Shown: positions 22,416 through 34,300 of the stretch, piece by piece | How the letters are laid out: every line of letters begins with the position of its first letter | Position numbering within the stretch: position 1 is the first letter of the stretch | Position numbers and translations under genes: made by a program | Source of the DNA: Takakia lepidozioides | Lineage: Eukaryota; Streptophyta; Takakiopsida; Takakiales; Takakiaceae | Assembly: GCA_030704615.1 (NCBI GenBank) | Contig: CM060734.1 | Span: forward strand, 46,702,042-46,766,041 | Direction of reading: 5' to 3' | Length of the DNA stretch: 64,000 bases | Notes under the pieces: model-generated | Seen by the model: the letters and a program-made list of their open reading frames with translations, nothing else | What the model was told of the DNA's origin: nothing | The model's database searches: none

Positions 22416-25400
22416 ATGGAGACCCAAATAGAGTGTCCAGAAGTTACACCAGGGCGCAAGCCTACAGCGAGGGAGGTAGAACGAGCAAAGCGTCAAGCGG
22501 AGAACAAGGCATTCTTCGCACGACTGAAGATCTACGACATTGCAAAGAGGTCCAAACTTCGGTTTTTTTCATATCCCCTACCTAGCCCTAGCCATGAAAC
22601 CGCATTAAAAGCTCCAAACCTGCAGAGAGGATATGTTAGGGTTTTGCAGCTGCTGACTTTGTCTTTCTTCTTCTTTGCAGCGTCGAAGAGAGCTTGAGTC
22701 GCCCTAAACGCCTCGTTGAGGAAATCCTCAAACACACAGGTCCTCCTCGCCGAAGTCACAGAGTTCAACTCCTGCACTCTGCAATGTCACAAGGGGAGAA
22801 AGAGGTAGAGCAAGAGGAGGAAGCGCAGGTTCAAGCGGAGTCAGACACAGAGGAGGCACGAGAGCAAGAATTGCAGCGAGACCAAGATTATGCCGCACAT
22901 GAAGACTTCAATGAGACCAGCTCGGAGTCAGAGATGGAAACGATGAAAGAAGCCCCAACAAAGACAAAGCGCGCAAAGCACCCTGCAAACTCCCCAACCC
23001 ATCAGCAGGTTTGCGATCTGCACCAAAGTTCTGTCTCCATATGCATATGAAAAGGCAGTGAGGGTAAGAAACAATTGCAGCAAGGTTGTTGGGCATGAGT
23101 CTTGCATATGAATTTGGGTGGGAAAAGGCTCACTGGAATGTCAACTCCAGTTGCCTGCTTTCTGGCTTGGTCTGGATTGTAATGAGGCCAACAGTTGTGG
23201 GGGTCATACTTCTTCTTCAACAAAGCCAGATAGACAATGCAGCACTAGAGGCACTTGAAGTCCTTACCCCTAAACCCTCCAACATCTCTTTGCCAATTCA
23301 ACTTGTGGACCATGTGCCTTTGTTTTCAGCAATGTGAGTGTTGGTACTCTTATGGTATGCTTGACTCTCCTTCATGATGGTATATAAATGTTGCCTCTTT
23401 TTCCTTTTTCATCTTGAACCCATAAACTGAGAATAGTGGTTTTGATTTGGTGATTGTCTCTCACCAATCCATGGACCAAGAAGAAGAACAACATGAACGG
23501 TAGTGACAAGCCACTTTGTCTAACTTCATTTTCATCAGAGAGAGAGAGATTGTACTCATAAGACGTTGTTTGCCGTAGCCTTGTGGACATTGACCCCGCG
23601 CCCAGTTTGAGCGGGAACAAAAGGGACAGAACCTACCTCTGTCAGGGGCTGACGTTGGTAGTAAGACTTACCTTCATATATAGAATTAATTCGGGTTTTC
23701 CAGATATCCTCTAGAAATCCTTCTTGTATAGATTGACAATGACGCCCTGTCACCAGCGAAAGGGGATCGTTTCAGTCTTCTAGATCAGGTTAAAGAGGAG
23801 AAGTAGGGATTGAATTCTGTCTTGAAGTTGATGGATTGAACCGTCTCTGCCAACGCCTGATTTATGTTGACAACCCGCATGGGATCGCCACCGTGCTTGA
23901 TAAGCTCGTTGACAATACCATCAGGTCCACCAGCTTTATATCCATTTAAATGTTCAATTGCTTCCACAATCTCAGAAGGACTAATGGGAGCGTTATAAGC
24001 CATTGAAATATACTCCAGTTCATCAGGGCTGTTTTGCATCATAGGAACAGTTTTTCCAACTGTGTCCCTCCATTCAGTAGAAGACCCCTCACTGTTAGAC
24101 CTAGAAGTTATGCCAAGGATACTGTAGTGAGTTTCAAAGGTTTTGACAATGTCAACCGATGAAGTCACCACTGCACCTTTAGTAGTCTTCAGCGCTTGTA
24201 CTTGCTGACCGTTTTTCGGCTTGTACAAATGTTGAAGGGCCAACCAGAATTTCTTGTCATTACCACCATGGTGGTTTGAGTTTATTTCACTGTATAACTT
24301 GTCCCAGTATAATTTCTTCTGAGACCTAACAAGTTGTTTGATATCTTTACGGAGCTGGTAGTACCTCGCCCACAATTCTCTGTTGGTTTCCAAATTGCAG
24401 CACTCTTTATAGAGGGCTCGTCTCTCAGCTATCTTGAGTTTAATCTCATTGGTCCACCAATTAACAGCTCTACCATAGACAATTAGTTTCATCCCAATGA
24501 TCTTGTCAACCACGGAGGAAACAAAACTCTCCCAAGAGTCCCCTGCTCTTTCGACTTCATTTCTTGCGTTATCAGAGCGAGACTGAAGTTCTTGGAGCGA
24601 TTGGACAAAATGAGGGAGACCCTCTTGCAAGGGCTGGACATACTCAGCCTTGACCTCCTCATTATGGAGTTTTTCTATGCGCCACTTCCGAATCGAATGT
24701 TTCACATATCTCTTGGTGTTGGGAAAACACCTTTTGATCTCATTCCAAACCAGGAAATGGTCAGAGGTACCAATATCAGTTCTGTCGATCAACACATTGG
24801 CACACTGGGGGAACAAATTTTTGTCCATTATGATATAATCCACAATGGAACGTTCCCCAGTTTGGGATTTCTCACGAGTCCACTGCACTTGGTCACCTCT
24901 TGTCCTGTTATTCAAGGTCAAAAGCTGAAGATCTTCTAGACAGTTAATTAACCGTCTGCCATTAGAATTCAGTTCGTCCTCACCAAAAGGTCCAATGATA
25001 TCGTCCTGATGGAGCCCTTTGCCCACCCGGGCATTGAAGTCACCCAATAGCACCACCTGACCTTTGGCAAGGAACGAAGCACAGTCCAGCTTTACATCTT
25101 CGAAGGCTTTGTCTGCATCAGCTTGTGAGCGTCCCCTCTGTGGGCATGTATTGAAAGTTGGTGAACAGAGGTGCAGGGACTATGTTCTTGATGGTCCTGA
25201 AGAGGGTCGCTCTCTGATGAGAATACCCCGGACTTGTATCAGAAAATGGACATTGTCTTCAGGCCACCCACACCAGTGAGCATTGACAATCTCCCTTTCC
25301 TCTCTGCATCTGTTTATTGTTCAAAGGTAGACTCCCCATCCTGAGGTAAAATTTTCAGTCTAGTGCCAAGGGTAGGTCTGCCCTTCAGATCATCCTCAAA

Positions 25401-28400
25401 GTCCTCACCCATGTCACAAACTGGAAACGAGTTCAGGGAAGTTTATGCCTAACATTGTTTTGTTTGGACATTCTTCATGCTTTTGACATGGCCTTAGACA
25501 CTTCAGCCTCCACGTCAGATTCATCTAGCAGGGTGAGTTCTTCCTTCCTAATATTCAGGTATTTATCATAGGGTCGCTGGTATGAGGCATGCGATTCAGC
25601 TGACTGTACCATCTGACCTTGAACTCATCATGTTGAGAGGTCAAGGCTGGTACTCCAAACTCGCCCTGAGCAGCCACGTCAGTTGTTCTACAGCTTCTGG
25701 GGTCAGGGGAAAGATATGGAGGATGGTTCACAACCTGCATGCGAACACCAAAGCTTGTGTTGTGGTCAATAGCGAGAAGTCTAATTTCTTTGACATTGAC
25801 CAAGGTGTAGCTCAAGGTTGTACCCTCTCCCCGCTGCTCTTCAATGTTTTCGTTTATCAGCCCTTTAAAAATTAGGAAAGCAAGAGATTTGGGTTACAGA
25901 TGGGTGATGCCGCCATACCAGCACTTATGAAGAGATCAGGCCTTATCAGGCCTTGGAGTACACATCTGCCGTGTGGGTTGGCCAACTCCAATCATGCTAA
26001 AACTTTAGAATCCATTCAGCTTTTGGTGCTCAAAGAGAGCATGTCAGCGCGTGCACCATAAGATGTCAAGGAAGGAAACCTTTGTAGAAGGAAGGTGTCG
26101 TTCTAGGACAGAGGTTTCCTTAGAGGTTTCTTTCTTTTTTCCTTCCTTGAATAGGCCAGCTCAGGGACATGGTTGACACAGCCCTCAGGAAGCCTGCCTC
26201 ACCTTCATGGAAAACACTTCCAGACTCCAAATCAACCTCAAGATGGGTGCTTATTATCCTACAGAACAGCTTGCAAACTGTGGTAAGAAGTGTAATGCTA
26301 CGGTAGTTCCTAGGCTGTCATCTGTCACCTCAGATTGACACTGACACCCTCTCTCCAGCGAAAGGGTATCATTTCAGTCTTCCAAATAAGGTCCCAGAGG
26401 AGTGCAAGGGCATCTACCATATGATCACACCAGGCTTGACAATCGTATCAGACACACCAACTTTATAGCCCTTTAGATGTTCTATTGCTTCAGCAATCTC
26501 AGAAGAACTAATGGGCACGTTGTACCCCTTTGTGATGCACTCCAGTTTTTCAGGGTTGTCTTGGATTGTAGACAGTCATTTCCACTGTACCCTTCCATTC
26601 TTTAGAAGACTCCTCACTGTTTATAGGTAGGTCTGACTGACAGGGTCTTCTTGCATAGGCCTTTGGGCTTTGCTTACCCACTAGGTTTGCCATCCCTAGT
26701 AGTATGGTGGTATTGTTTCTCATGTTTATGTTGAGCAATGTGTGCAGAGTTCAGTAAAAAAAAGGAAGGGAATTGCAGGGAAGGATGCGAACGAGCATAA
26801 GTCTCTTACTCCAGCAAAGTGTGCACCAACTATTGCGCCAACTGCTGTGATGAGTGGCGCGGTTGTTCCAACTTACGAAAAACCAGCCCCGCCCACTCCA
26901 CAGACTGACGTTCCAGCTCCCTTGTATCCACCAGTATCGGCTCCTCCCTCGTATCCGCTTATGTACCCGCAGTATCCTGCACATGCCGTATCCTCACTAT
27001 CAACCTCCAAACAATGATCCTCAGTGCCAGAATTACAATTCTTTTGCTCCACCTGCAGGCGCTCCAATGCATGATCCTAGTCAAGGTGGGTATTCCATTT
27101 ACCACCATTATGGAATGCATCCCCATAGTATGTATCCTCCTCGGCCTATGTACAACCAACCTACTTCCTCCCTCTATCCTACCAGCCCTGCAAGACCACA
27201 CCAGGGGCAGGTCCAGTATGGTGGCCACCAACCTTCAGGATCCAACTACAGTGGAGTACAACAGCCGGCACCTTCGAGCTTCACTGCACCGCGGCCACCT
27301 CTTTATCCAACATCTCCAGGTACACCTAATACCCTGAAAGGGAAAGGCATTCTGAAACAGACCGAGGATGCATTTGCTCCGCATCATCCTGTGGGGTGGG
27401 AGACAACAGTCCAGCCCCAACAGAGTGAAGGTGGTAACATGCAAGGTACTGCTGAAACCTTGCAGGATTCCAGCCTTACTCCTGGGGGGACATCAGGTGT
27501 GACTCCTATAGAACGCAAAAATGCTTTAAGGAGGGAAAGAAGGGCACTTGCAAAAGATCTGAGAGACCAGGCTGCTCAGAATGTGGCTGTAGGGAGGAGG
27601 AAATTTTTCATTTCTTGTGATGAACTTGGAAACCCTGAAGGTCCTGCTCGGAACCAGTGGATGACAGCTCTGCGAGGGCAGTGTCAACGTTTGTTGGACT
27701 GGTCATTGTATGCTCAGGATCAACCATTACACTTAATTGAAAAGATCATGGAGATCTTGGCTTCAGATTGGGAATACGGACCTCCTGGTCTTAACATAAA
27801 GGCTATTACAAAAACAATTTGCGGGCAGCTCAAGTACCAACGAAATAAGCTGTTCAAAAATTACTATAGTGTGGGGCTGCCCAAACCCCATCATGTGCCA
27901 GACAAGACATGGGCACAACTAGTTGTTAGTTGGGGTTCCACTGATTTCAAGAAATTCCAGGCAAATGGTGTCAAGGCGCGGGGATGTGTGAAGAATACAT
28001 CTCGATCGGGTCGCAGTGGAATCAGCGGTGTTGTAGCACGACTGGTATACTTCTCTTACAACATAGGAAGTTCCCACATTGTTTTGCATTGACAAACTTT
28101 ATGTGTTGGGTTTTTTTGGATGGAGCTCATAGTCTATTCCTATATGGATGGAATTAGTACACATTGCTACTACTTGGGGGCCTTCTCAGAGTTGGGCGCC
28201 AGCAAGAAACTAAGCACTCTTATTGAGGGGGAGTCATTGACGCTATCCTAGATAATTCTTTACTGTTGGCAGTGTGCTATGCTAGTCATTTACACTTGCA
28301 AGTTTGTTGCAATCACAGGAGAAGGAGACTGGACGTACACCAAGTTTGCAGGAGATCGCCGGTAGCGCCAGGAGTGACAAAGGCTACGGGTCGGGGTGTA

Positions 28401-30410
28401 CAGGCAGTGCAGCCACAACGATATATAAACTCAGTACCAATTCTGGTGTGAATTACATATTCGTGATTTCCATGCCATTGCTAGTTGCCGTTTGGTTCTC
28501 TTTTCTTACTAGTTCATCAGTCAGTGTAGTGAATTGTTACTTTGGAGGTGTTCTATGTGATGGGGCAGGGAATTGGTTCACTAGCAGCTCGCCTCGATGC
28601 TATGGAAAACAAACAAGTGCAGATGGAAGCCAGCTCCAAGGCAGCTTTGGAAGCAGTCCAAGTCCAACTGGAGGCAGCAGCTGCATTCAACATTGCGCTC
28701 GCAACTAAACTTGGCATGAATGTGCCAGATTCACAGCCTACAGGTCCACCATGCACCACCTTTGCGCCACATCCAACAAATGAGACTATTTCTCATGTTA
28801 TGGGCTCACCACTCAACCTGTTCAAGGCAGTTTCTTCACCGCCACCAAAGCCAAACACAATAGGCTCATTGTTTGGGCTTTCAGAAATGGAGGGGGATGA
28901 TGACATGGAGGGTTGGTCTGAAGGTGAACTCAATCCATCCCCCCATATTGTTGAGGCAACTGCAAAGTGTTCATCAGTTTTGTTGTCCCCTACACCATAG
29001 CACTGCCGGCATATGTACTACCCTCTCAATATGCCTGTGAGGTCTCCATGAATTTGCAGAGTGCCCCACAGAAAGGTGTGTCTTTTGTACATGATAATCA
29101 TGTACAAGTTGTAGGTAATTGCCCTTCGGCAACTGAGAGGCAGAAACACATCCTTATACTTGACTTGAATGGATTGTTATGTGAGAGCAGACTACGAACA
29201 AGGGAATACCTAGAGCCCACTGTCACCTCCAGACCTGGGTGTCAGGAGTTTCTGGACCGATGCCTTCAGATTTTTGATGTAGGTGTATGGTCTTCCATGT
29301 CATTGAGTAATGTCCTTCCAGTTGTGAAAGCTTTGTTTCGTGGGAAGCAACCAAAGATGGTGCTTCACCAAGACTATTGTGAACAGCCTGTGGGAATGGT
29401 GGACCCTTTCAATCCTTCTAAAACTGTCATGTACAAGAACTTATGTAAGTTTTGGAAGGACTACAGCCATTACAATCCAACCAATACTTTGCTGGTGGAC
29501 GATTCCCCACTCACTTGCTTACCCAACCCTGCAAATAATTGCATCTTCCCGTATCCATGGAAGTTGAGGGATCAGCCAAATTGCAAGAGGCTTATGAAAG
29601 AATTACTGCCTTGGTTAGAGGGTGTATCCAAGGCTGCACACATCCCTGAGTATTTGATCGTTGTGTCATTCAATATACAGATGGTGAAACCAGTGAAGCG
29701 TTCAATGGACAGGGAGAGTACAATATGTGCTATCAATCAGACTACAACCACAGTGGATCTAACTGAACCACAGAGTGACCAACAAAATCCGCATAGTGTA
29801 AGTACTTCATTTGTGCAATTTTGTTTCCTTGTCTGATGCTGGATCAATACACCTCTTATGTATCGCCACATACCTGCAGGCCCAACAACCTACAAAGGTA
29901 GTTTTGTGACATCGTCCTACCACATCCATGTTACCATGCATAACCTGCTACCAACTAGGTATGGCACCGTTCCAGCTTTGATCATGTCAGCATGTAGTAT
30001 AGAGACAAGCAAATGCAATTCGGAATTGGAAGTACTGCAATAGGTAGGGTTGGGGTGTTTGCTGGAAGAACTTCAATGTCATTTTGCAGGAGTGTCAAGC
30101 TGTCAGTCTCTGTTCTCCAGGGTTCATTTCTGATATAGGAATCTGGTTTTTGTTGCAGTTTCAGATCGGCGACAAGGTGTTATTGTTTGATCCTTGTGCA
30201 CCAAAAAGAAGGGCAGGTGTGGGATATATTGCTGGATTTCCGAAAGCAAATGTGCCAGACAACTATTACCGTATCCATGTGAAATCGGTCATGATTTCAG
30301 AGGTTGTGTTGCCGTACCCGGACTACTCTGTTACCCCTAATTATACCATATTGGGTGACACGCAGGGAAGTTCCACCTTATGGTCTGAAAAGATTCTTAA
30401 ACACGCGTGA
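22416..30410 (+). CDS. CACTA-1 TnpA-like protein (Transposase_24 type) with captured phosphatase domain, multi-exon
   Basis: Exon 1, 22416-22549 (basic helix, REVERAKRQAENKAF). Exon 2, 22681-23008 (GPPRRSHRVQLL, then a Glu-rich acidic segment). A long intron carries LINE debris. Exon 3, 26748-28044, is a Pro/Tyr-rich segment followed by the plant Transposase_24 region (RRERRALAKDLRDQAAQNVA ... SDWEYGPPG ... QLKYQRNKLFKNYY ... HHVPDKTWAQL ... SRSGRSGISGV). Exon 4 begins at 28319 (ETGRTPSLQEI ... DKGYGS). A coiled-coil exon at about 28559-28998 (SLAARLDAMENKQVQME) follows, then the phosphatase domain and a final exon 30159-30410 (FQIGDKVLLFDP ... LPYPDY ... LGDTQGSSTLW), resembling the DUF8039-like end of plant TnpA-type proteins. 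A frame change near 26985 suggests one indel. By analogy with TnpA it would bind the subterminal repeats. Internal exon borders after 28319 are uncertain. Confidence 0.75.
23515..25330 (-). mobile_element. LINE fragment A: endonuclease, linker and RT start joined to the 3' end by an internal deletion
   Basis: Minus-strand frame 25056-23785 begins in the apurinic-type endonuclease (VVLLGDFNARVG ... IVDYIIMDKN ... GTSDHFLVW), runs through the linker and enters the RT N-terminus (GYKAGGPDGIVNELIKHGGD). At about 23728-23735 the sequence jumps from the AATCTATACAA of the RT region to the 3'-terminal GGATTTCTAGAGG, deleting about 1.7 kb relative to the copy at 53.3-55.6 kb. The 3' end is a (TC)n tail (plus 23537-23550 as GA). 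Beyond the tail, TGATGAAAATGAAGTTAGA is again LINE internal sequence, a second truncated copy. It lies in intron 2 of the TnpA-like gene. Confidence 0.85.
25400..26060 (+). mobile_element. LINE fragment B: inverted RT pieces
   Basis: Plus-strand frame 25582-25875 contains GKIWRMVHNLHANTKACVVV ... FFDIDQGVAQGC, the RT fingers/palm of the same LINE family. It is followed at 25980-26050 by the C-terminal region (NSNHAKTLESIQ-like). Segments between them are missing or rearranged. The opposite orientation to fragment A shows at least two insertions or an inversion. Confidence 0.75.
26330..26640 (-). mobile_element. LINE fragment C: divergent RT N-terminal piece
   Basis: Read on the minus strand, it matches the linker/RT start of the other copies (block around SSEIAEAIEHLKGYK and the downstream ETEMIPFRW-type block), but with more substitutions and several stops. 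The border to exon 3 of the TnpA-like gene (26748) is close. Confidence 0.7.
29090..29836 (+). CDS. Captured FCP1/NIF-like HAD phosphatase domain within CACTA-1
   Basis: An open frame shows HILILDLNGLLCES (HAD motif I in the plant DLNG form), EYLEPTVTSRPGCQEFLD, FDVGVWSSMSLSNVLPVV (motif II region with W-S-S), KTVMYKNLCKFWKDY, and NTLLVDDSPLTCLPNPANN (motif III VDDSP). This is the SCP/NIF-type domain seen in plant FCP1-like proteins that dephosphorylate protein Ser/Thr. Element 2 has the flanking TnpA-like exons but nothing comparable between its coiled coil and last exon, so the domain was most likely acquired by element 1. All HAD motifs are readable without a stop. In the DLNG subgroup the second motif I Asp is naturally Asn; catalytic activity is uncertain. 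The segment continues to about 29836 in a polar tail. Confidence 0.82.
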   Translation, partial: HDNHVQVVGNCPSATERQKHILILDLNGLLCESRLRTREYLEPTVTSRPGCQEFLDRCLQIFDVGVWSSMSLSNVLPVVKALFRGKQPKMVLHQDYCEQPVGMVDPFNPSKTVMYKNLCKFWKDYSHYNPTNTLLVDDSPLTCLPNPANNCIFPYPWKLRDQPNCKRLMKELLPWLEGVSKAAHIPEYLIVVSFNIQMVKPVKRSMDRESTICAINQTTTTVDLTEPQSDQQNPHSVSTSFVQFCFLV

Positions 30411-30419
30411 TATTGAAGG

Positions 30420-31338
30420 TGCTACAAGTTTAGTTTAGTTTTCTTTATGGATTGAGGGTTGCTGAGACAGGTGAACAAAACAGCTCTTCTCACATGAACA
30501 GTATTTTTTGAATTGATGCTCTTGCTATTCTCATGTATGATCACAAGATCCCCTTGTTCAAGGGCAACTTCATTTTCCCACATCAAGCCAAATTTTTCTT
30601 GTGTAGACATGAATGTGGTATTTTGTTGGTTGTTTGCAATATTTAATATTAATAACATTACTATTGGTCAATGTGGTTAATAATACAATTATTATCCCCG
30701 TTTTAAATAAGCTTTTGTTTAAATAAAACAAAACAAATAATAATTCTAAAATAATAATATATTACATATTAAATCAAGCAGCCAATGGCTTTTGGGGTGC
30801 TATCCCATTTATTATAAGAATAAGAATAATAATAATATGACTATTCATTTTGGCATTTATCAACAAATAATAATTGTTTACTTTTCGTCCAATAGGAACA
30901 AAACAATGGATATGACAGTATTCACACTAGTGTCATTGCGATCACACCACGACTTGAACCTGGTGTTAAATCTGTGTGAGAGAATCCGTAAGAAGAGCCC
31001 TTAATATCTATTATTTATTTAATAATTCTGATGGACTCTATTACGTGGCATTCCCTTTGACATACATGGTGGCAATGAGGTGTAATAAGTACCGTAGAAA
31101 GACCATTAAGATTACTTAGTCAAAATAGTAGTTGAACTAACCAGTCAAAACGGCCGTCAAAATATCCGTCAAAAGAGCCACCTAAACCTACTGCCACATC
31201 AGGTGCAAGTTTGGTGTGAGATGGTTTTTTTCACAGGACCAAGAAAGTTCACATGTGGTGCAAAGGACTAGGTTAACCTAACACCAAGGGGGGGTGTGAA
31301 CTTGGGCTCTTTTCACACCAAAATGTGTGAGAAGAGCC
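30420..31338. other. AT-rich right arm of CACTA-1 with subterminal GTGTGA motifs
   Basis: No gene is seen. 30640-30880 is very AT-rich (AATAATA runs). From about 31200, GTGTGAGATGG, TTTTTTTCACAGG, GTGTGAACTTGG and TTTTCACACC recur in both orientations up to the right TIR, as expected for TnpA-binding subterminal repeats. Confidence 0.6.
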
Positions 31339-31366
31339 GTTAAAAAAACCGGTTTCTGTATTAGTG
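31339..31366 (-). repeat. CACTA-1 right terminal inverted repeat
   Basis: On the minus strand it starts CACTAATACAGAAACCGG and continues TTTTTTTAAC, matching the left end at 24 of 28 positions, including the AAACCGGTTT palindrome. Confidence 0.88.
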
Positions 31367-31369
31367 GAG
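31367..31369. repeat. Target site duplication GAG, right of CACTA element 1
   Basis: Identical to 15682-15684 on the other side of the element. Confidence 0.85.
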
Positions 31370-34300
31370 TACAGGTGGTGATATACCATAAGACTACAAA
31401 TGTTTTTAAGTCCTAGAATGGGCAAGACATAAGGCCATGAAAGTCACAATCCGCAATCTAAGATTAAGCCGTTGAAGAGAAGAGGATGAAGTTGAAGTAG
31501 ATCGGCTAAGAAGATCAGGACATCACCCCACCGTACGTCCCTCCACATTGATGCACGTGAGATCAAAGACTAACTCGGAATGCACCAGATCCGTCAAAGA
31601 AACCGGTTTATTCCGCACTTCAGTATTGGACCCCTGTGGAAGAAGAAGAGCACGTTGCCCACGTAAAATCTAATAGATCAAGTATGGACCGTCGATCTTG
31701 AGCTTGGATTTGCATGCATGCTTATCATGCTGCAAATCGAACGCACACAGTCTGTCCCACCTGAAACATGTTAGAATACTTGACATGCTTGTTAAAATTA
31801 CGGGCCTGGGTTAGCTGAGCCTTACCAATGTTCGTCTTGGCATCATGGGTAGACACCGCATGCCGAGCATGAAGATCCTCAATAAAGGTATCAAGAGCAA
31901 CTGGATCAACAACAATAGAGATAGGAGGGGTAGAATGCAAAGGAGAAACACACTTGCGACCATACAACAACTCAAAATGAGTCTTCTTGGTGCTAGCATG
32001 CACAACGGTGCAATAAGCAAAGAGAATAGGGGGAAGAAATGTATCCCACTCCCTGGTAAGTGCACCATTCTTCTACAACATTCGGCAAAGAGTTTGGCTG
32101 AAGCAAACGTTCCGCGAGGCCATTGGTCTGGGGATGGTATGGGGCTGTGGTGGAATTCTTGACACCAAAATTGAAGCATATCACCGTGAAGAGCTGGTTA
32201 CAAAACTCGTTGCCCTGATCCGTGAGTATCTCCCGAGGACACCCATGCCGCATAAGGATCTCATTGAAGAAGAACTGAGCTACAACATCACTAGCCTTGG
32301 AACGCAAAGGCCGGACTTCTACCCACTTAGTCAAGTAGTCGGTAGCAACACAAAGGTAGCTTCGATCCTTTGATGTGAGTGTGAGGGGTCCTACTAAGTC
32401 AATGCCAACACGAGAAAAAGCATGGATGACAGGCAAATGCTGCAGCTCATACAAGATCTGGGCCCTAGGAGAGCAATGTTAGCACGACAACTTTCACACT
32501 TAGAAATGAACTTCGTGACAGCCCGGTGAATTCCAAGCCCAATAGTAAACCTCTTGGATGCGAGCCACGATTTTCTTGATACCAAGGTGACCTGCATACT
32601 AGAAACAATGAAAACGCTCCAATAAAGCATTCAGTTGGCTCCGTGGTGGCATCTCCAAATAGCATAGCACTCCCCCTCTAGGTGAGCTCCTTGAAAAACT
32701 TATCACCCATGAAACGTGAGTAGACACATGATAGAGAATTTGTTTACGCAAGGACTCAGAAAGGTCAGCTGGCGAACGCCATGATCGGCATCGCTGGAGT
32801 AACGCAACATATAGCTGATCATCCATGACTGTATTGCACATAAGAGGTAGACAATGAGCTTTAGAGAAGGTGGTCTGGAGTGTCTGCACCTATGATCTTA
32901 AACCATGGATACCTTCACCTCATTTGTTACTACTCATGGACAGCCAAATCAGACTTTGAGGCTCAAGCCAATAGTCACACCGGAGTGCAACAGCTTAGAC
33001 ACAACAAACTCGGGGGCCTAGAAAAGAGAAGAGCTGGAACACAACAAGGAATTTCCACCAAACCATCCAGATCCTCTCTAAGCAATAAATCCATCACACA
33101 TGCTAACATACATGAATAAATCAACCAGGATCATCTAGAAGGCTAGACCAGCCCCAAATAACCAATATGTCATTTGAATCTAAGGCCAAGGGATGCTGAT
33201 CTGCACAAATGAGGTTGAGAAGAGGAGCTGCATCAGGAGGAGGGGCTGCATCAGTAGCAGCAAGGTAATCCAAGGTGAGCATAGGCCTGCTGACATGAGG
33301 ATCAATCCGTGTAAGTGCATCAACATTTGTGTTTTCCTTGCCCTTCTTGTAGACTATATCCATGTTCAATTCCTATAGGTACATAGCCCATCTAGCAAGC
33401 CTGCCATGAAGCTTCATGGGCTTAACAAGAGCCTTAAGTGGAAGTTGATCAGTCTCCACCACAAACCGGTTGCCATGTAAATATTGCCTGAAATGCTTCA
33501 CACCAATGACCCTAGCTAGACCCTCCTTATCAGATTTGGAATAGTTCCTTTCATGACGATCTAGACGGAGAAACATCAGGATGGGAGCTGAACACAAAGC
33601 CTTGCGAAGAGTGTCAATGACAACTTGTTGGGAGAAGGTCCATTCAAACTTGGCATCCTTGCACAATATCTTGGTCAGAAGGTGAGCAAACTTTGCAAAG
33701 TTCTTTATGAAACGCCTATAATAGGAAGTCAGACCAAAGAAGGATTTGATACAATGTTTATCCTGGGAATAGGAAAGCCCCAAACAGACTCAAGCTTGGC
33801 AGGATCAGGAAGCAAACCATCCTTGGACATGATATGACCAAGGAAGTGCAACTCAAGCATAAACAACTTACACTTCTTTGGCTTCACCTTGAGTCCTGCA
33901 GTGCACAATTTACTGAAAAGTCAAGTGAGCATCAAAACTGGCTGAGTATATATTGATGTCATCGACATAAATTAAGGCACACTCTCAGCAAAGATTACCC
34001 AAGACAATGTCTATGAGGCGCTGGAATGTAGACGTAGCATTGCACAAACCAAATGACATGGTCTCGTATGGGTATTTGCCCATGCGACACACAAAAGAGG
34101 TCTTTTCTTTGGCTGCTTCAGTGAGAGGAACTTGCCAAAAACCAGATAGGAGAAAATTGTAGCATCATGCAATTGATCCAAGGTCTCATTGATCCTAGGT
34201 AGAGGGTAGACATCCTTCTTGGTGATGTCATTGAGTTTCCTGAAGTCAACACAAAAACGGGTAGTGCCATCTTTCCAACCAGTACAATGGGACTGGCCTA

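Larger units (their letters stand above)
15685..31366. mobile_element. CACTA (En/Spm) DNA transposon 1, complete with TIRs and TSD
   Basis: Both ends begin CACTA (right end read on the minus strand) and carry a ~28-bp inverted repeat with four mismatches; the flanks are GAG/GAG. Inside are a tnp2 transposase gene (minus, 18579-22386) and a TnpA-like gene (plus, 22416-30410) arranged head to head, a PPR-derived tandem array (17.03-18.15 kb), and LINE fragments within a TnpA intron. Subterminal regions are rich in GTGTGA/TCACAC words in both orientations. At 15.7 kb it is large but within the range of plant CACTA elements. Frameshifts in tnp2 indicate the copy is not autonomous now. Confidence 0.9.
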
